Source: Pyronema omphalodes (lineage: Eukaryota > Ascomycota > Pezizomycetes > Pezizales > Pyronemataceae). Taken from it: a DNA stretch of 64,000 bases. The notes under the pieces are model-generated. The model made no database searches. It was not told where the DNA came from and saw only the letters and a list, made by a program, of their open reading frames with translations. The stretch is from NCBI GenBank assembly GCA_024516155.1, contig JAJJXM010000014.1, positions 124,001-188,000 of the forward strand, in the 5' to 3' direction. The stretch's first letter is position 1. Each line of letters starts with the position of its first letter. Shown piece by piece: positions 47,091 to 59,327 of the stretch. Both the position numbers and the translations under genes were made by a program.

Positions 47091-50000
47091 TGCTTTCCTT
47101 TCCTCCTATTGTATGTATCGCGTCAAGTCGTCGTCGTCACCAGTGTTAAATGAGTGTCGCTAGGTGTCGTCTTGATTGTGTGTCTATCGTCCTGACTGCC
47201 GTCGGGGGAGTGTGGTAATCGTGAAGCAGCGAACGGATGAAATTGGATTCGACTGGATTGTCGGAAGTAGACCGAGAAAAAAACGGATCAAGCTGAGTGA
47301 GCGGAAGGAGCGGACGGAGAATAGTGAATTGCGGAGTTTGAGCGAGTGTAGTTTGCGTCGTTGTTTGTCGTAGTTTGTTCGTCCGGTCGCGGTCTCGATC
47401 TCTGTTTTTTTCTCGCTCGGAAGTTTCGATGCGTGAAATAACAGTGGTAGAAGTAGTGGTAATAGTTGCAGAGCGAATGTGTAGTGAGTGAGTGAGTGAG
47501 TGGGTTGGTGGTTAAAGCCTTCGTCGTTGTGGTGGTGGTGGTGGTGGAGGTGGTGGTCCTGTCTCCTCTTGTTTCGTGTTGTGGCGCGCGGCGTTGTTGC
47601 TTCGGCGTTGCTTTCGACTTCTTTTTCCCCGGTCGATGGAAATGTCAAGTAGCAAGTCAAGCAAGTTCAAGTACGAAATCAGGATCAGGATCAGGAAACT
47701 CTTACATACTTAGACAGGGAGCTATGTCTGTAAGTTACGTTACTGCGTTACGCCTTGTTGCTAGTATTGATAGTGGAACCAGTACCAGTAAAGGTTCGCT
47801 TGCACACACACAGTGGGCATGGTTCCTTTGCAGACGACTATTTTTATTTCCGCTGGTCAAATTACAGGAAAGGATGGTGCCGGTGCTTGGATGTTGGCGT
47901 GTTACAAGACCGGATTTTGAGATTCAGAAAATAGGTTGTGGATATACGGGATATTTCTTTACTTTGACCACAGAGTGAACTGTGATAAGGGACTGTGAAG
48001 GGACAGTAAAGTTGGATTGTATAAATAACCTTTTTCATTTATACTCTATTTCTGAATACCAATTGGCAATGAGTGTCAATCCTAAATTGATGCCTGATGA
48101 GAATTTCGATATGGCGTATTTAGCATAATGCTATAGAGAGATGCAAAGCATCGTTCCAGCAGTCCCCAACAAAATCCATCTCTCCGAAAACAGACATCTC
48201 ATCTAATTCAATTCTCGTCGGATGCTCGCATGGCATTGCATTCATATCTCAAATCCGTCATTGCATGCATCTGCATCCCCATTTATTAAATCGCACATCT
48301 CAAAAGCATCAGTTGGTGTCGCGGCCCCTGAAAACGTTCGGAAGACCCTGTTGAATATTCCGTAAAAAATACGACTTTTCCGGTTAGGCACCTAGGCACC
48401 AATTAGAGTATGGAGTAGATGTTCGTTCTTGGAGTAACCATTTGTTTATACCATCGGAAGTAGACTTGTATATTATGCTTATGAAGTTGATATTGTTTCC
48501 ATAACTCTAATGCTGATTATGTGGATTCCTGATGGATTGCACAAGGTCAAGGCAGACAGCATTCCATCTCTCGTCAGCCCAGACACCGTTAGGGTTCCCA
48601 TCTCACTCTGCTCACGTTTTTCTTCAGCCGCGGCCGAGGAAAAAAAGAAGCACATGGCATTTTACTTTTACCCAGGCCAGCATATGATGGCATATGTATC
48701 TAGCCCCCGTCCCTCGTGTCTTATTTTTTTTTTCGCGCCCATGGTTCCGAACACGGGATCTCGGGAGCCAATAAAAATCCAGCTGAATCGAAGCTGAGAT
48801 CTTAGCCATCCCTTGATGTCTTTGATGTGTGTGCATAGTACATACAACTGCAGGATCAAACATCACCACAGACAAAATGGGAACCAACAAAAAGTCATCA
48901 TCATTCCATGAGTTTGTGTATGTAACTGTCAAACACATGGCTATCCCCTTGCTTTCTCTCCTCGACCTTTCTCTCTTCGTTCTTATCTCTTGGAGGGGGG
49001 TGTGGTCGGGGTTGGATGGGAGGGGGTATAGCATGGCCATAGCATGGTGACACAAGCATTCTCATCACCAGCATCTTAAACCCAATTTATCCTAGTCCAC
49101 ACCCTGTATAATTTCCCCTTCCGTCTAGGGTTAGAATGTTAACGAATGAAGTTACTGTCGTGTTTGAACTATGATCGCGTGGTTGATGTCCCCCCCTGTG
49201 AGCCACGAGGGTAACGTGTTAACGTGTTAAGCATAGTGTTGCCCACGCATTCCAGGGAGCCTGCGGGGCCCGGGGAGAGCAACGCTGTCTGTCTGTCTGT
49301 CTGTCTGTCCCCATGCCCTCCACGCCATCCACGCCATTCACGATGCCAAGCCGACCGAAAAAGGTGCCCCAAGGGGAGCCCACGCCGTGTGGCTGCGGAA
49401 TCGTAGTGTAGCCCCTGCAAAGCCCGACCAACATCACTTTTTGTCGCGATCTCAGGCTTCGAAAAATCAATGCACATTTAAAGTTCACTTTCTTTCGGTC
49501 GGCAATTGAGGTGTAGTTTGAGTTGAATATAAGGCTTTTTTTTTGAACACAAAGTTACTTTGGCTTTTTTCCATTCCTAGCGTGTAGGGAAAAAAAATAA
49601 CGAAAACCAATTGGTATTTTTGATTGCCAAAATAACCTTTATCATCGCTGACTACAACAAAAATAAGCTTCCCGCATTGCCTTCTATTTGACAGAACCAT
49701 GTTTACGGCTACATTTGGAGATTTTGAGCGAGCGAAAGCAAAGAAAACGTGCTATGCGTGCCATGTCGATATCCCAACCCAAATCATGTGAGACAAACTT
49801 AACACTTAACATGGAGTTTCCCGTGCTGGTGGGATTGGGTCGACTTAGGTTCGATTTTGGGTTGGCTTTGGTTTGAATACTTGGACCGATGTTGGTCTGG
49901 GTCGAGGGTGCGCACTGATCCACTATTTTCGACCCACAAAAATAACGATATGCCTTGTATGTTGAGCAGCTGTGGGTATGTTATCTTGGAGTCCGATTTT

Positions 50001-51900
50001 GAACCCATGTGGTGTTCGAACTCCCAAACATTCTCATATCCGACACTCACTGTGCCATGCGGTGATTGGTGATAACAGGAACATCACTTTCATATGCCGA
50101 GTGGAAAGGGAGTTGGCGGTGATGGTAATGGGTGATCCGGAGTAGGACTTCATAGGTCAGCGGAGTTAACTCCCCTACCCGTAGGAAGTCAGCCTACCAC
50201 TACCTCATCACCTACCGCACAGACATCCGTTCTGCACAGTCGCTATGACGGACGAACTCAGTCCAAGAGCTCCGATGCTCATTGTTTGAAATGAGAGATC
50301 GCCGTCGACGTCTTTTTATGGGATGCCATCGGTCTATCTAAATATCACTGTTGAGCATATGCTTCTAGATACGAACACAGAAAAACCAGAACCTAGTTAC
50401 AGTAAGGAATGGGGATGATGTATGTCGCAAGAAGGTTCAATTTAGAGCCCTTAGTAATCTAGTGCTGGCTTAAGTGCATTGCGCTTCTACTATCCCCATT
50501 TACGGTTCTTGTACCTTGTGCCTGTTTTACCTTCTATTTTCTCTTTAAACTTGACATCGGTACCTTTAAAACACAAAGTGCGATGTCTTGTTACATACGG
50601 TAAAATAAGAACCATAAATGTTAAATATGATATACAGTATTACGAATTGCGACCATCCATGAACTTTATGATCCAGAAACTGATCAGGCTGATGAGGTGC
50701 TGATATGATCAGAAGCTCTGTTTCAAGATCTGAAACGGTTGACTGATCTTCCCTTCCTGGTTTTACTTCACCCTACATATCACCATGTCACCATGATGTC
50801 GAAAATAGTTATTGTGTCACCTTCTCATCTCTCATCTCTCTTTTCCTCTATATACCCGAGTGCTCCTGTATCGCCCCTAATTACCTACAATCTCTTACCT
50901 ACATAGCTAGCTAGAATAAATACGTTGTTTTTTAAGCACCGGAACATTTCGCCCACCATGGTTAAACAATACCGTAGATCTCTTCCATGTCGGATACCTA
51001 CCTGACTGAACATAACTTTGCCATACCATACATAGAGGTCTGAGGGTTCTGATATGAAAGGAAAGTTGATGTGTCGTCATAGATCTGATCCCCGAGCGAC
51101 GAGCGAGCGAGCGAGCGAACAAAAGAAAAGAAAGAAAGAAGATTTGATTTCAGGGGTAAACCAGATCGAAAAAAAAACCCACGGAAACTCCACTACCACT
51201 ACCACTACCTAGCATATGTATCATAGCATAGCATGGCAACACTGACAGAAACGTTTTTTTTTTTTAAAAAAAAAAGCAAAACACAAATTTCCAGATTAAT
51301 TATCCCCGGTCGGTGATGCTCGGGGGTTTAGCCATAGGGTCATCATAACTTCTGCTCGGTTTTCTCGAGGTCGGTCATCATCGCAGTGCTCGAGAGTTTT
51401 TGGAGTCTGTTGTAAAGTACACCGACATCCCATGCTATGCCATGCTTTTGCTGGGCTTTGCTTTTCTGTGCTTTGCTTTGCTTTAGTATTGTTATCTCGC
51501 GTGGTCGGTCCAGGCTGAACAGAGCACCACTCAAGACAAGGGTCAAGACACCACCCAACACCCAAACACCCAGCACCCATCACCCAGCGTCGGCGGTCGG
51601 TGTTTATTTTTCTCACCAATCAACGACTAGTCAATAGCACAGGGACCAGGAGGGATGGGGGTTAGACCCTGACTTGGCAACTCTACGCAGAGTCGCAGAT
51701 AGATGGAAGAAGTGGAAGAAGGAGAATTCACTAGCATCGGTGACTACATGTCGCTTAATCAAGGGTGGACCCCACCCACAGCACGGTGAGAAAAGTGCAC
51801 ACATTGAAATTTTCCTGACGAATGAATAGAATAGAAAGATAAATAAATGGATGATACAGCGGTAAGGGAGATCATTACAGGACCTTTCAAAAATGGGTTG
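47091..51900. other. Kinase upstream region and gene-poor DNA
   Basis: The first ~600 bases are rich in GAGTGAGTGAGTG and GTGGTGGTG units, likely kinase promoter and 5' leader. Beyond that I find only short frames without motifs. A (CTGT)n tract lies at about 49286-49309. Confidence 0.4.
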
Positions 51901-54900
51901 ATATTGATGAACTGATGATTAACTTCCGGAATAACGTGGCAATTAAACGAGAGGAAAAAAGGGAGGGTGAGGGGAGATATCCATCTCCACTTTTAGCCCT
52001 CCACTCCTCCCAAAGGGATCCTCAAGCCAAGTACCCACCGAACTGCTACCCGACTCATATGTATATCTGAGCTTTGAATATCGTAAGGAAACCGGGTTTG
52101 GGTCTGAGCTGTACATACGCTGTGTCGGAAAAAACGTGGCAATGACCGCTACCGGTTGCAGAATTTTGATGCTCCTGTTAATGATCTTCCCGTGTTTGAG
52201 CCATGAATAGTTCAAAGTTCAGAGTTCACCTGATTAAGTTAAGATATATGTGTTACTATCACTGTACTCTGGTAGGTTTCCTAACTTAAAAGCCGTAAAC
52301 AACGTAGCTACATACATAGGTGAATGGTAATTATTCTGATTCCAAAACACACTGGAGTGACTTCTACTTGACTCAAAAACTCAAAGTTTCGTCTTCCTCT
52401 TGTTCTTATTCTTGGACTCTGCCTGGGTCAAGGATTCTACCGGATCTCAGATTAAATCATGGAACTCGAGTCTCAGTACTCACCGGCTCGGTAAAACTTA
52501 CTTAAAGGTGTAATGATTCTAACACAAACTGTGTTCAGCTCATCTCTACTGTCTTAATATCTGCTACGGTCTATGCAATCTTGTCTCAGCTTTTTAGGGA
52601 ACTGAAACTCACCCGCGATGAGTCCACTGCTCAGCGTCCGGGTATGCCGTATGTGATGTGTCAGACTGTCAGAAAAAACGTGGCAATGACTTCAAAAACT
52701 CGCCGGTGATTCTCGTGGTAAAAGCGGGGGTGACGGGATAACTTGCAAAGAGTCTATCCGCAACATTAGGGTCTCAGGTTGTATATAATGCTATGCTTTG
52801 ATTTCCTTGTGTAGGTTGTACTTATAAGTCAGCGGGGTGCGATTTATAGTTAATTATGGAAGAGCTCCCAGCTTGGCACGAACATATCTAGTGACGATAG
52901 GGAAAACGTTTGAATAAACTTCCACTACTATTGACGGCATTTGAATAGTTAAGAGAACTCAATCACTCTCCTGGATATTATAATTCTTAACATGATTAAC
53001 TCTATAAGCTGAAAGATGAATGGTGGAAATAAGTACGTTCACCGAGTCGGATTTCAAGCTTGGTATCACATCCCCAAAACGTGGCAATTTTTTAAAGCAT
53101 GCATCTCGGAAGTGGGGTTAATGATTTACATATCCGTAGTGCTGATGTCTTGCTTGCTTAGATATATCATACGTCTCAATCTCATTCTTAAGTTTAGGGT
53201 GTTTGAGGTAGTTCACCGGGTCTTGGCAACGGGCAATGGGCATGCAAAGTTGAGATAAAATGGTCCATGTACAAAAAAAAGAGAGGCAATGGCCGCTTGA
53301 AAGCTCGCTACGGGTTACTATGACGGGGGTTTCATGGCAGTGATCCTCAATGTATCGACCAATCTACTATTCCGATTACGGCTTTAGATGTCTGTAATTG
53401 CTACATACATACACACCTGTAACCCATTCATCTCGTTTGTTTCTGTGGGTCTCTGCTTTTACCGCTCGAAAATAACCATACATCTCCCCATAAAATCTTG
53501 CACATACCGGGTGATGGGCCTGGACTCTGAACTCAGTTTACCAGCTCTATTCAAACTCCCGTCCGATGTCCATCGCCCCCAATTATTTTCGTTTGCTACA
53601 AGCTAAGATGACGTTTCAAGCTTCCTTTTGAAGGGACCCTGGATATGTATAGCCTATAGAAAGCACTGAAAGCCTAAAACTAAACCAAAATAAGCTTACT
53701 GTACCCGGATACATATGCTACGTTTAAACTTTTATTACCTACCTATGTACATGTATGTATAAGTTACGCGAAACATGACGCATCCACATCGGCCGCTCCG
53801 AGGCGCTTTGGGTTTCGTCGTTTATCTACGATTCACCTACATAACATATTTATCCAGCTAGACAAAACAACCAGAAAAGCCTCTAGCGTTTTGTTCCCAT
53901 AACTTGACCCACACCAAAATCCTCTACCTGTGGATAAGACCGATTTGAGTAGACTCCCGAGGCCTCTGCGTCCCAAAAGTCGAAGCTACGGCTCGGCCGC
54001 GCCCGGAAGACTGACGCCGTCATTCGTTTCCGAATTGAACCGTACCTAATTGCTCTCGTCGGATCAAGACACACATACTATCTCGGCATGGCCGAAGCTC
54101 CTGGGATTTAAATGGTATGCCTTGAATTATGTCGATAGCTTGAAGACTGGAAGGCTTGAAACCTATAAGAGTGAATATCAATCCGAGTCATTAGATCACG
54201 ATTAAGCCGTGAGTTGAAGGTAGGTAATATGTAACTACCATTGACCTGTCTGTTGCAGTTGACATTCTGTATCCCGTACATTGATGAAATTGGGTTTAAT
54301 GAAGACTCGAGGCCTCCAAGTCTCGACGTTACAACAGTGGGATATGGTTAAAACGACTATGGGTAGCAGAGAAACGTGGCATGAAACTCTAATAAAAACT
54401 TCTGTAACCACTAGCCAAAGTATGCTGAAAATATCTAGTTACTCTGGTAACAGTTTGAGCTACAGGTGATATGTCAGGGCCCAGGTGCGGAAACTTTAAT
54501 TTCAAACTTGCAAAACGCCACAAAAATGTGTGTGAAATCCGGGTTTTCTGGAGACCTTCGGCTTGGAGTTGCCAATAGGACTCCTCGGGGACTAAAATAC
54601 TCTCCAGTTACCGCAGTTAAAGGATATTTGCATTCGGCTGTCCCTTATTATTATTGGCCAAGGAGATTTTAAGACGTCATGATGTTCTCGTGTGAGAAAT
54701 TTAAAGCGACGATCTAGTAAACCCGCAGTAATCTCCAACAACGGTATGAACATGTTCGGAGTTTCAAAGCGTAGAATAAGGAACCATGCCGGTTCGTCTG
54801 CGCACTTTCTTCCATTCCGGCGGATATAGACGAAGGGGTGGTCTTCGACGGGTCTATTCTCTGACATACTACGGTGGTATGTATGATCTTTCATTTCGTC

Positions 54901-57900
54901 GTTGTGTTCAACAACGGTAAATTAAGGTTCAAAAATAGTATCACGGAATGATACCGGGATAATGCCGGTTGCGGTGCGGTACACACCAACGAATCTGGAC
55001 CCCCGAAACCGAGATGGTGCGTCTATGCCGTGTACCGGCTCGGCAAGAACATCGAAGCCCTAATTACAGTACACACGCTCACTCTTGAAATTCGTAACGA
55101 CGCTATGCTAGATATGACGATCTGTCTCTCGCTCTCGGGTGAAATTGGAAAGAATAATTGTCGCTGGTCAACGTACTATTGGGTTATGCGTGTAGAGACG
55201 AAAATATGAGCTGCATTACCATTGCAATCGATCCAACAGCATTATGATACCAACAAGCAAGCAGAAACGAAACCCAGTATCTCTCTTTGTAAAGTCTCAG
55301 CAATACGATTTGCGAACCACTCAGTGAATTCAAGTGCCTAGAAAATAAAATGAGTATACATATACATACCGCAGAAAATGCTCAATCTGGAATAATTCTG
55401 AGCAGCAACGGTTCTATCGCAATCGGCCACCTTGCATCCTCGTAAGGAAGTGCTCCTTGAAACTTACACACCTTCGTCTGGAATTAAGTACAGAAACCAC
55501 GCGGACTCGACGTGGGAGACATGGATTATGCTGGATAGAATTTTATAGGCTGTTACGGAGGCTGAAGATCCTGAATCAACAGCTGTTACTTGATGTTAGG
55601 TTGACCGGAATATGTAGGTAGGTACGTCTGATAGTAGTACGGAATCTGTTACTCCACTTTACCACAGAATGTAGGTGTAGTGCCAGTCTATCAGAGTTCA
55701 GCCTCGGAAGTGCTGAACAAATATATTGGTAATGACGAAAAGGTGCATAGGAATATTGGGATTAGGATCATGCCTGGATCACATCTCATTTGTTTTCGTT
55801 ATTGTTGTTGTTCGAGATCCGCATGCAGAGGACTGAATGGAGATATTCCGGAGTTTTTCTGCTTCTAGACTATTCGACGGTTAACGGCCTCTAGGTAACC
55901 GATTTCACCTAGAAGCGGGTATCCACATCCCATGCACAACAATGCGAGCGATTGTGCGAAAAGCACACTGCATGTATAGATTCAATGTATTCAACTGCCG
56001 GCTTAAAAAAACTTCCGCCCTTACTCGGCCCCGGAATCGAAATCATGCTTATGATAACAATTTTCCGAAAAGGCACTTCTTGTGGAACTCAAGTTTCTTC
56101 TCGAACCCTCGGAGAAGTTGAAATCATTCGCATAAATCTTCTTTGAAGTACGGATGCAACATTCTATATAAGCTTATCTCGTACAAATGTCCCACAATGA
56201 CAAAGTAAGCACCAATATCATCTGTAAAAATGAAATGTTTCTAATACAAAATCTCTCCGGTCTAAGACTTTACTCCTTGTATATTTTAATCCGGGGTTCA
56301 GCATCATATCTCTTTTACACAGACGACATAATCAAAATAGAAACAGTTATCCCGAATGATACCTGTCCCTTCAGATTCAGGTACAGATTGTATCGAACCA
56401 ACTGTGCAACAGATAGTCAACAATACCTGAATCTGGGGTTCACGGGTCTTTAGAGTACTCACCGCGCGTAAGGTACACAAACCTGTTCTCAGTACACTGT
56501 AGAAATGAGACATAGATCGATATAACACGACGCTTTGACAGCGGTGAGACATGTGAATACTGTGTAGATTGTGTCTCAAGCCCGGAAGGCTGTGTATTTG
56601 GACATGTCGTAAATGGAAACTCATTTCGGATATGGATATAGCTGGACGGCTACTCAGTCTGCGTACTAATACGATAGAGCCAGACATATATGGTGGTTGT
56701 TGAACTAGGTTTACGGATGAGTACTGGTCTCTGTTTCAATCACTGGTTTCAATCACCAGGGGCAAATCAAAACTCGAGTAGTATTTTACTGATGTTCCGG
56801 CTAGACAATCTAGGAACAAAAATGTCTCCAGAAATGGTGGTGCATATCCTAAAAATTGACAAGAATCAATCAGTAATATCGCCAGGTCAAATTGAATACC
56901 TATGAATAAACGTCTGGCCCATAGATGTATTGTGTAGTTTCAAACCCGTGATACGTAGTTGGCTATCAGGCTTTAAGTACTCCACCAAAACCTAAAGCAC
57001 ATATACACCCAAGACTTTCATTGTGTCCGGATATCTTGAAAATATTGACACCTTATCTCATGATACATCTAATATTTCCTTCATACAGCTCCAGATATAT
57101 CACGTCTTATCCACACTTCATGGGATGTGGAGCGATATGTCATTATGTCAAAATCTCAGGTGCATTTCTGATGAGCAGAACTAAGATTTTACGAACTGCC
57201 CTTCGATAAGCGAAATTTAAATTTCCTAGAAACATAGTTTTACAACCAGTGAAAACGCCTGTAAAAATGATGGCATTAGATTTCCGAAACAGAACAATAA
57301 TAACACTTTCTATTTTAACCGAGACTCAAATGTCTTAAATTACAGAACAGGGTTTGAACAAATGCCCTATGTGAATGGGGTATAGCACTCATACATAAAT
57401 GAACTCGTCTTTAAAACTACGAAAATATGAATCCGGGGGCGTCGAATTCTTCATTATTGAGTATATCGCTTTCTGCTTCGACTGTTCGGGAAATTATTAT
57501 TTCGAGTCGATTTCATAAGTTCAAATTCATCTTTAAGTCAGTCCACCTGGATTTGACTGATTGGGATAACAGTGAAAAAAAAGAGCCTCAACAAAGGTTA
57601 ACAACTTCGAGTGCTGAGGTCATATTGACGTACAGTGCAGCTGGCCTACCGTAAAATAAGTGAAACCCTAGATCATACCGTATCACACTAAAATTACCCT
57701 CGGTGAAGCAAATGAGCTAGTGTGACTGTGTGAGTCTGGTCGACCATTGGGAGCAAGGGAAGGGAGAGTAGGAAGAGTAGGAAGCTCTATCGGGTACAAA
57801 ATTATTCTAACATTCTATTTCCAGGGATTTTATATGTAGTGAACTGTATGGAAATAACGCTGGTAACTGGTTATCTCGGGCATTCGTGTATCCGCTCTGC

Positions 57901-57949
57901 TGAGTGCGGGAAGAAAATCGTTGGAGATGCGTACGGTTTGGATGTCTGA
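51901..57949. other. Gene-poor AT-rich region with a dispersed motif
   Basis: No frame over about 130 codons and no family recognised. The word AACGTGGCAAT recurs at 51933, 52133, 52677 and 53078, with degenerate copies near 53282 and 54373. Some copies share extra context downstream (GACC/GACT...CTCGC), so this may be an old, decayed repeat. Stops are frequent in all frames, and TA-rich words are common. Confidence 0.4.
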
Positions 57950-58445
57950 GGATTCAAGGTTTCATCGGCTGGATAGCTATCCTCAAAGTCTTCACGCAAA
58001 TAAAGAACTCCATGGTGTTGCCCAAATAATATATGTATTATTTCCACTCTCCAGAAGCCGTTATGGACTTATAGGCCACACTACTGAACGTCGGGGCAGA
58101 TGAACTATAGAGAGAAATATTACCGGTGAGAATATGAGATGGCAAAGTTCAAAAATAAGCTGGATTATGATATTTCAGAGAGAGTTGCGTTAAAGAACCT
58201 ATGATCGATTCCTGGGGCTTCGCCAACACCCCGATGTTTCACAGAATATCACTCCGTACTACATTTCCAGCTCCGAATGTACAGAGAAAACAACCGAAAA
58301 AAACTCCCATTAGAGCATGGAGAAAAAGGAACAGAAAACCAGAATGAAGGTCCTTTTACACCCCCAAATCAAATAATCCCTTCCTCGGAACAGCATTGAG
58401 CAAACACTAAACACCCTGTTCCCAATCCTGTTCCCAATCCTGTAT
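57950..58445 (-). repeat. 3' flank of the decayed NLR copy
   Basis: On the minus strand this matches the other NLR flanks: GTTTAGTGTTTGC..TGCTGTTCCGAGGAAGG, GTGATATTCTGTGAA, GGGTGTTGGCGAAGCC, then CTGCCCCGACGTTCAGTA and GGCCTATAAGTCCATAACGG. It shows that the fourth copy was duplicated with its flank. Confidence 0.7.
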
Positions 58446-59327
58446 TCATTCGGTCTTACCGACTCTTAGCATAAAGTTATGCTGATGTCTGCAAAATGTA
58501 TCGATACTGTGGGCTATCATGCACCTTTTCATATTCCTAACAGAAACGAGAGTAACACAGACAGCCAGGACCATATTTTCGACCGGGAGAGTCCCGGATG
58601 AGCGAAGGATATTTTCAATTGATTTGTGGCCGTATTTACATGCCAATGGCAAGGCGGTGTCACCACACTTGTCCATTGAGTTAATGACAGTATTACGTGC
58701 TTGTAGGAGTAGCTTGACAACCGCTTCGTGGCCATCTTCAGATGTTAATTACAATGCAGTCATGCCATCATTGTCCTTCAAGTTTATGTCGATACTATCG
58801 ACCTTTAGGAAGAGCTTCATAACCGCATCGTTGCCGTTTTCAGACGCCCATGATAATGTAGACCGGTCACAAGGATTTGCAAGGTTCACATCGACGTTCC
58901 TGCTCAATATAGTACGCACAATCTCCACATTCCCAATCCTCGATGCCTGTAATAAAATTGTACTACCTCTCAACCTGATATTATAATCAATGTTTTAGCC
59001 TGACGTATGAAGGAGTTTGATGAAGATATTCTCTAAGCCACAGCTGATAGCGAACTGTAAGCAAAGATGAATTTAGCTTGTGGAAATGTATTCATGTTTA
59101 ACCCTGGCTGTGTATTCACGCCATTCAGTAAACACGTAGAAACATTCCGAATGACATCCTGTCGAAACGCGATCCATATTTATTATGTCGGGAAATAATA
59201 CATGAATCATTTCAACTGCGCATCTACTCTTATCACGTAAGTGGTGCCTGAAGTTATTTATTGCATAATCCAGAAGGCCTGGGGGATTTTCGAAGCCGTG
59301 GGGTCTATTGAATGTTGATCATCGTTG
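58446..59327 (-). pseudogene. Decayed NLR copy (post-NACHT linker plus ankyrin start)
   Basis: Read on the minus strand it aligns with NLR2 from about 35639 (CTTCAACGATGATC) through the linker (YAINNFRHHLRDKS), the GNVEIVRTILSRNVDVNL unit and two to three ankyrin repeats, then diverges. In-frame stops occur at 59073-59075 and 58995-58997, where NLR2 has CAA, and at 58749-58751. The hydrolase, NACHT and most repeats are absent. Many differences are C-to-T or G-to-A. Clearly non-functional as an NLR. Confidence 0.85.

Noticed and set aside
56304..56687. 127-codon minus-strand frame in the gene desert
   Set aside because: No motif, no plausible intron extension, and the length is within chance for this composition.
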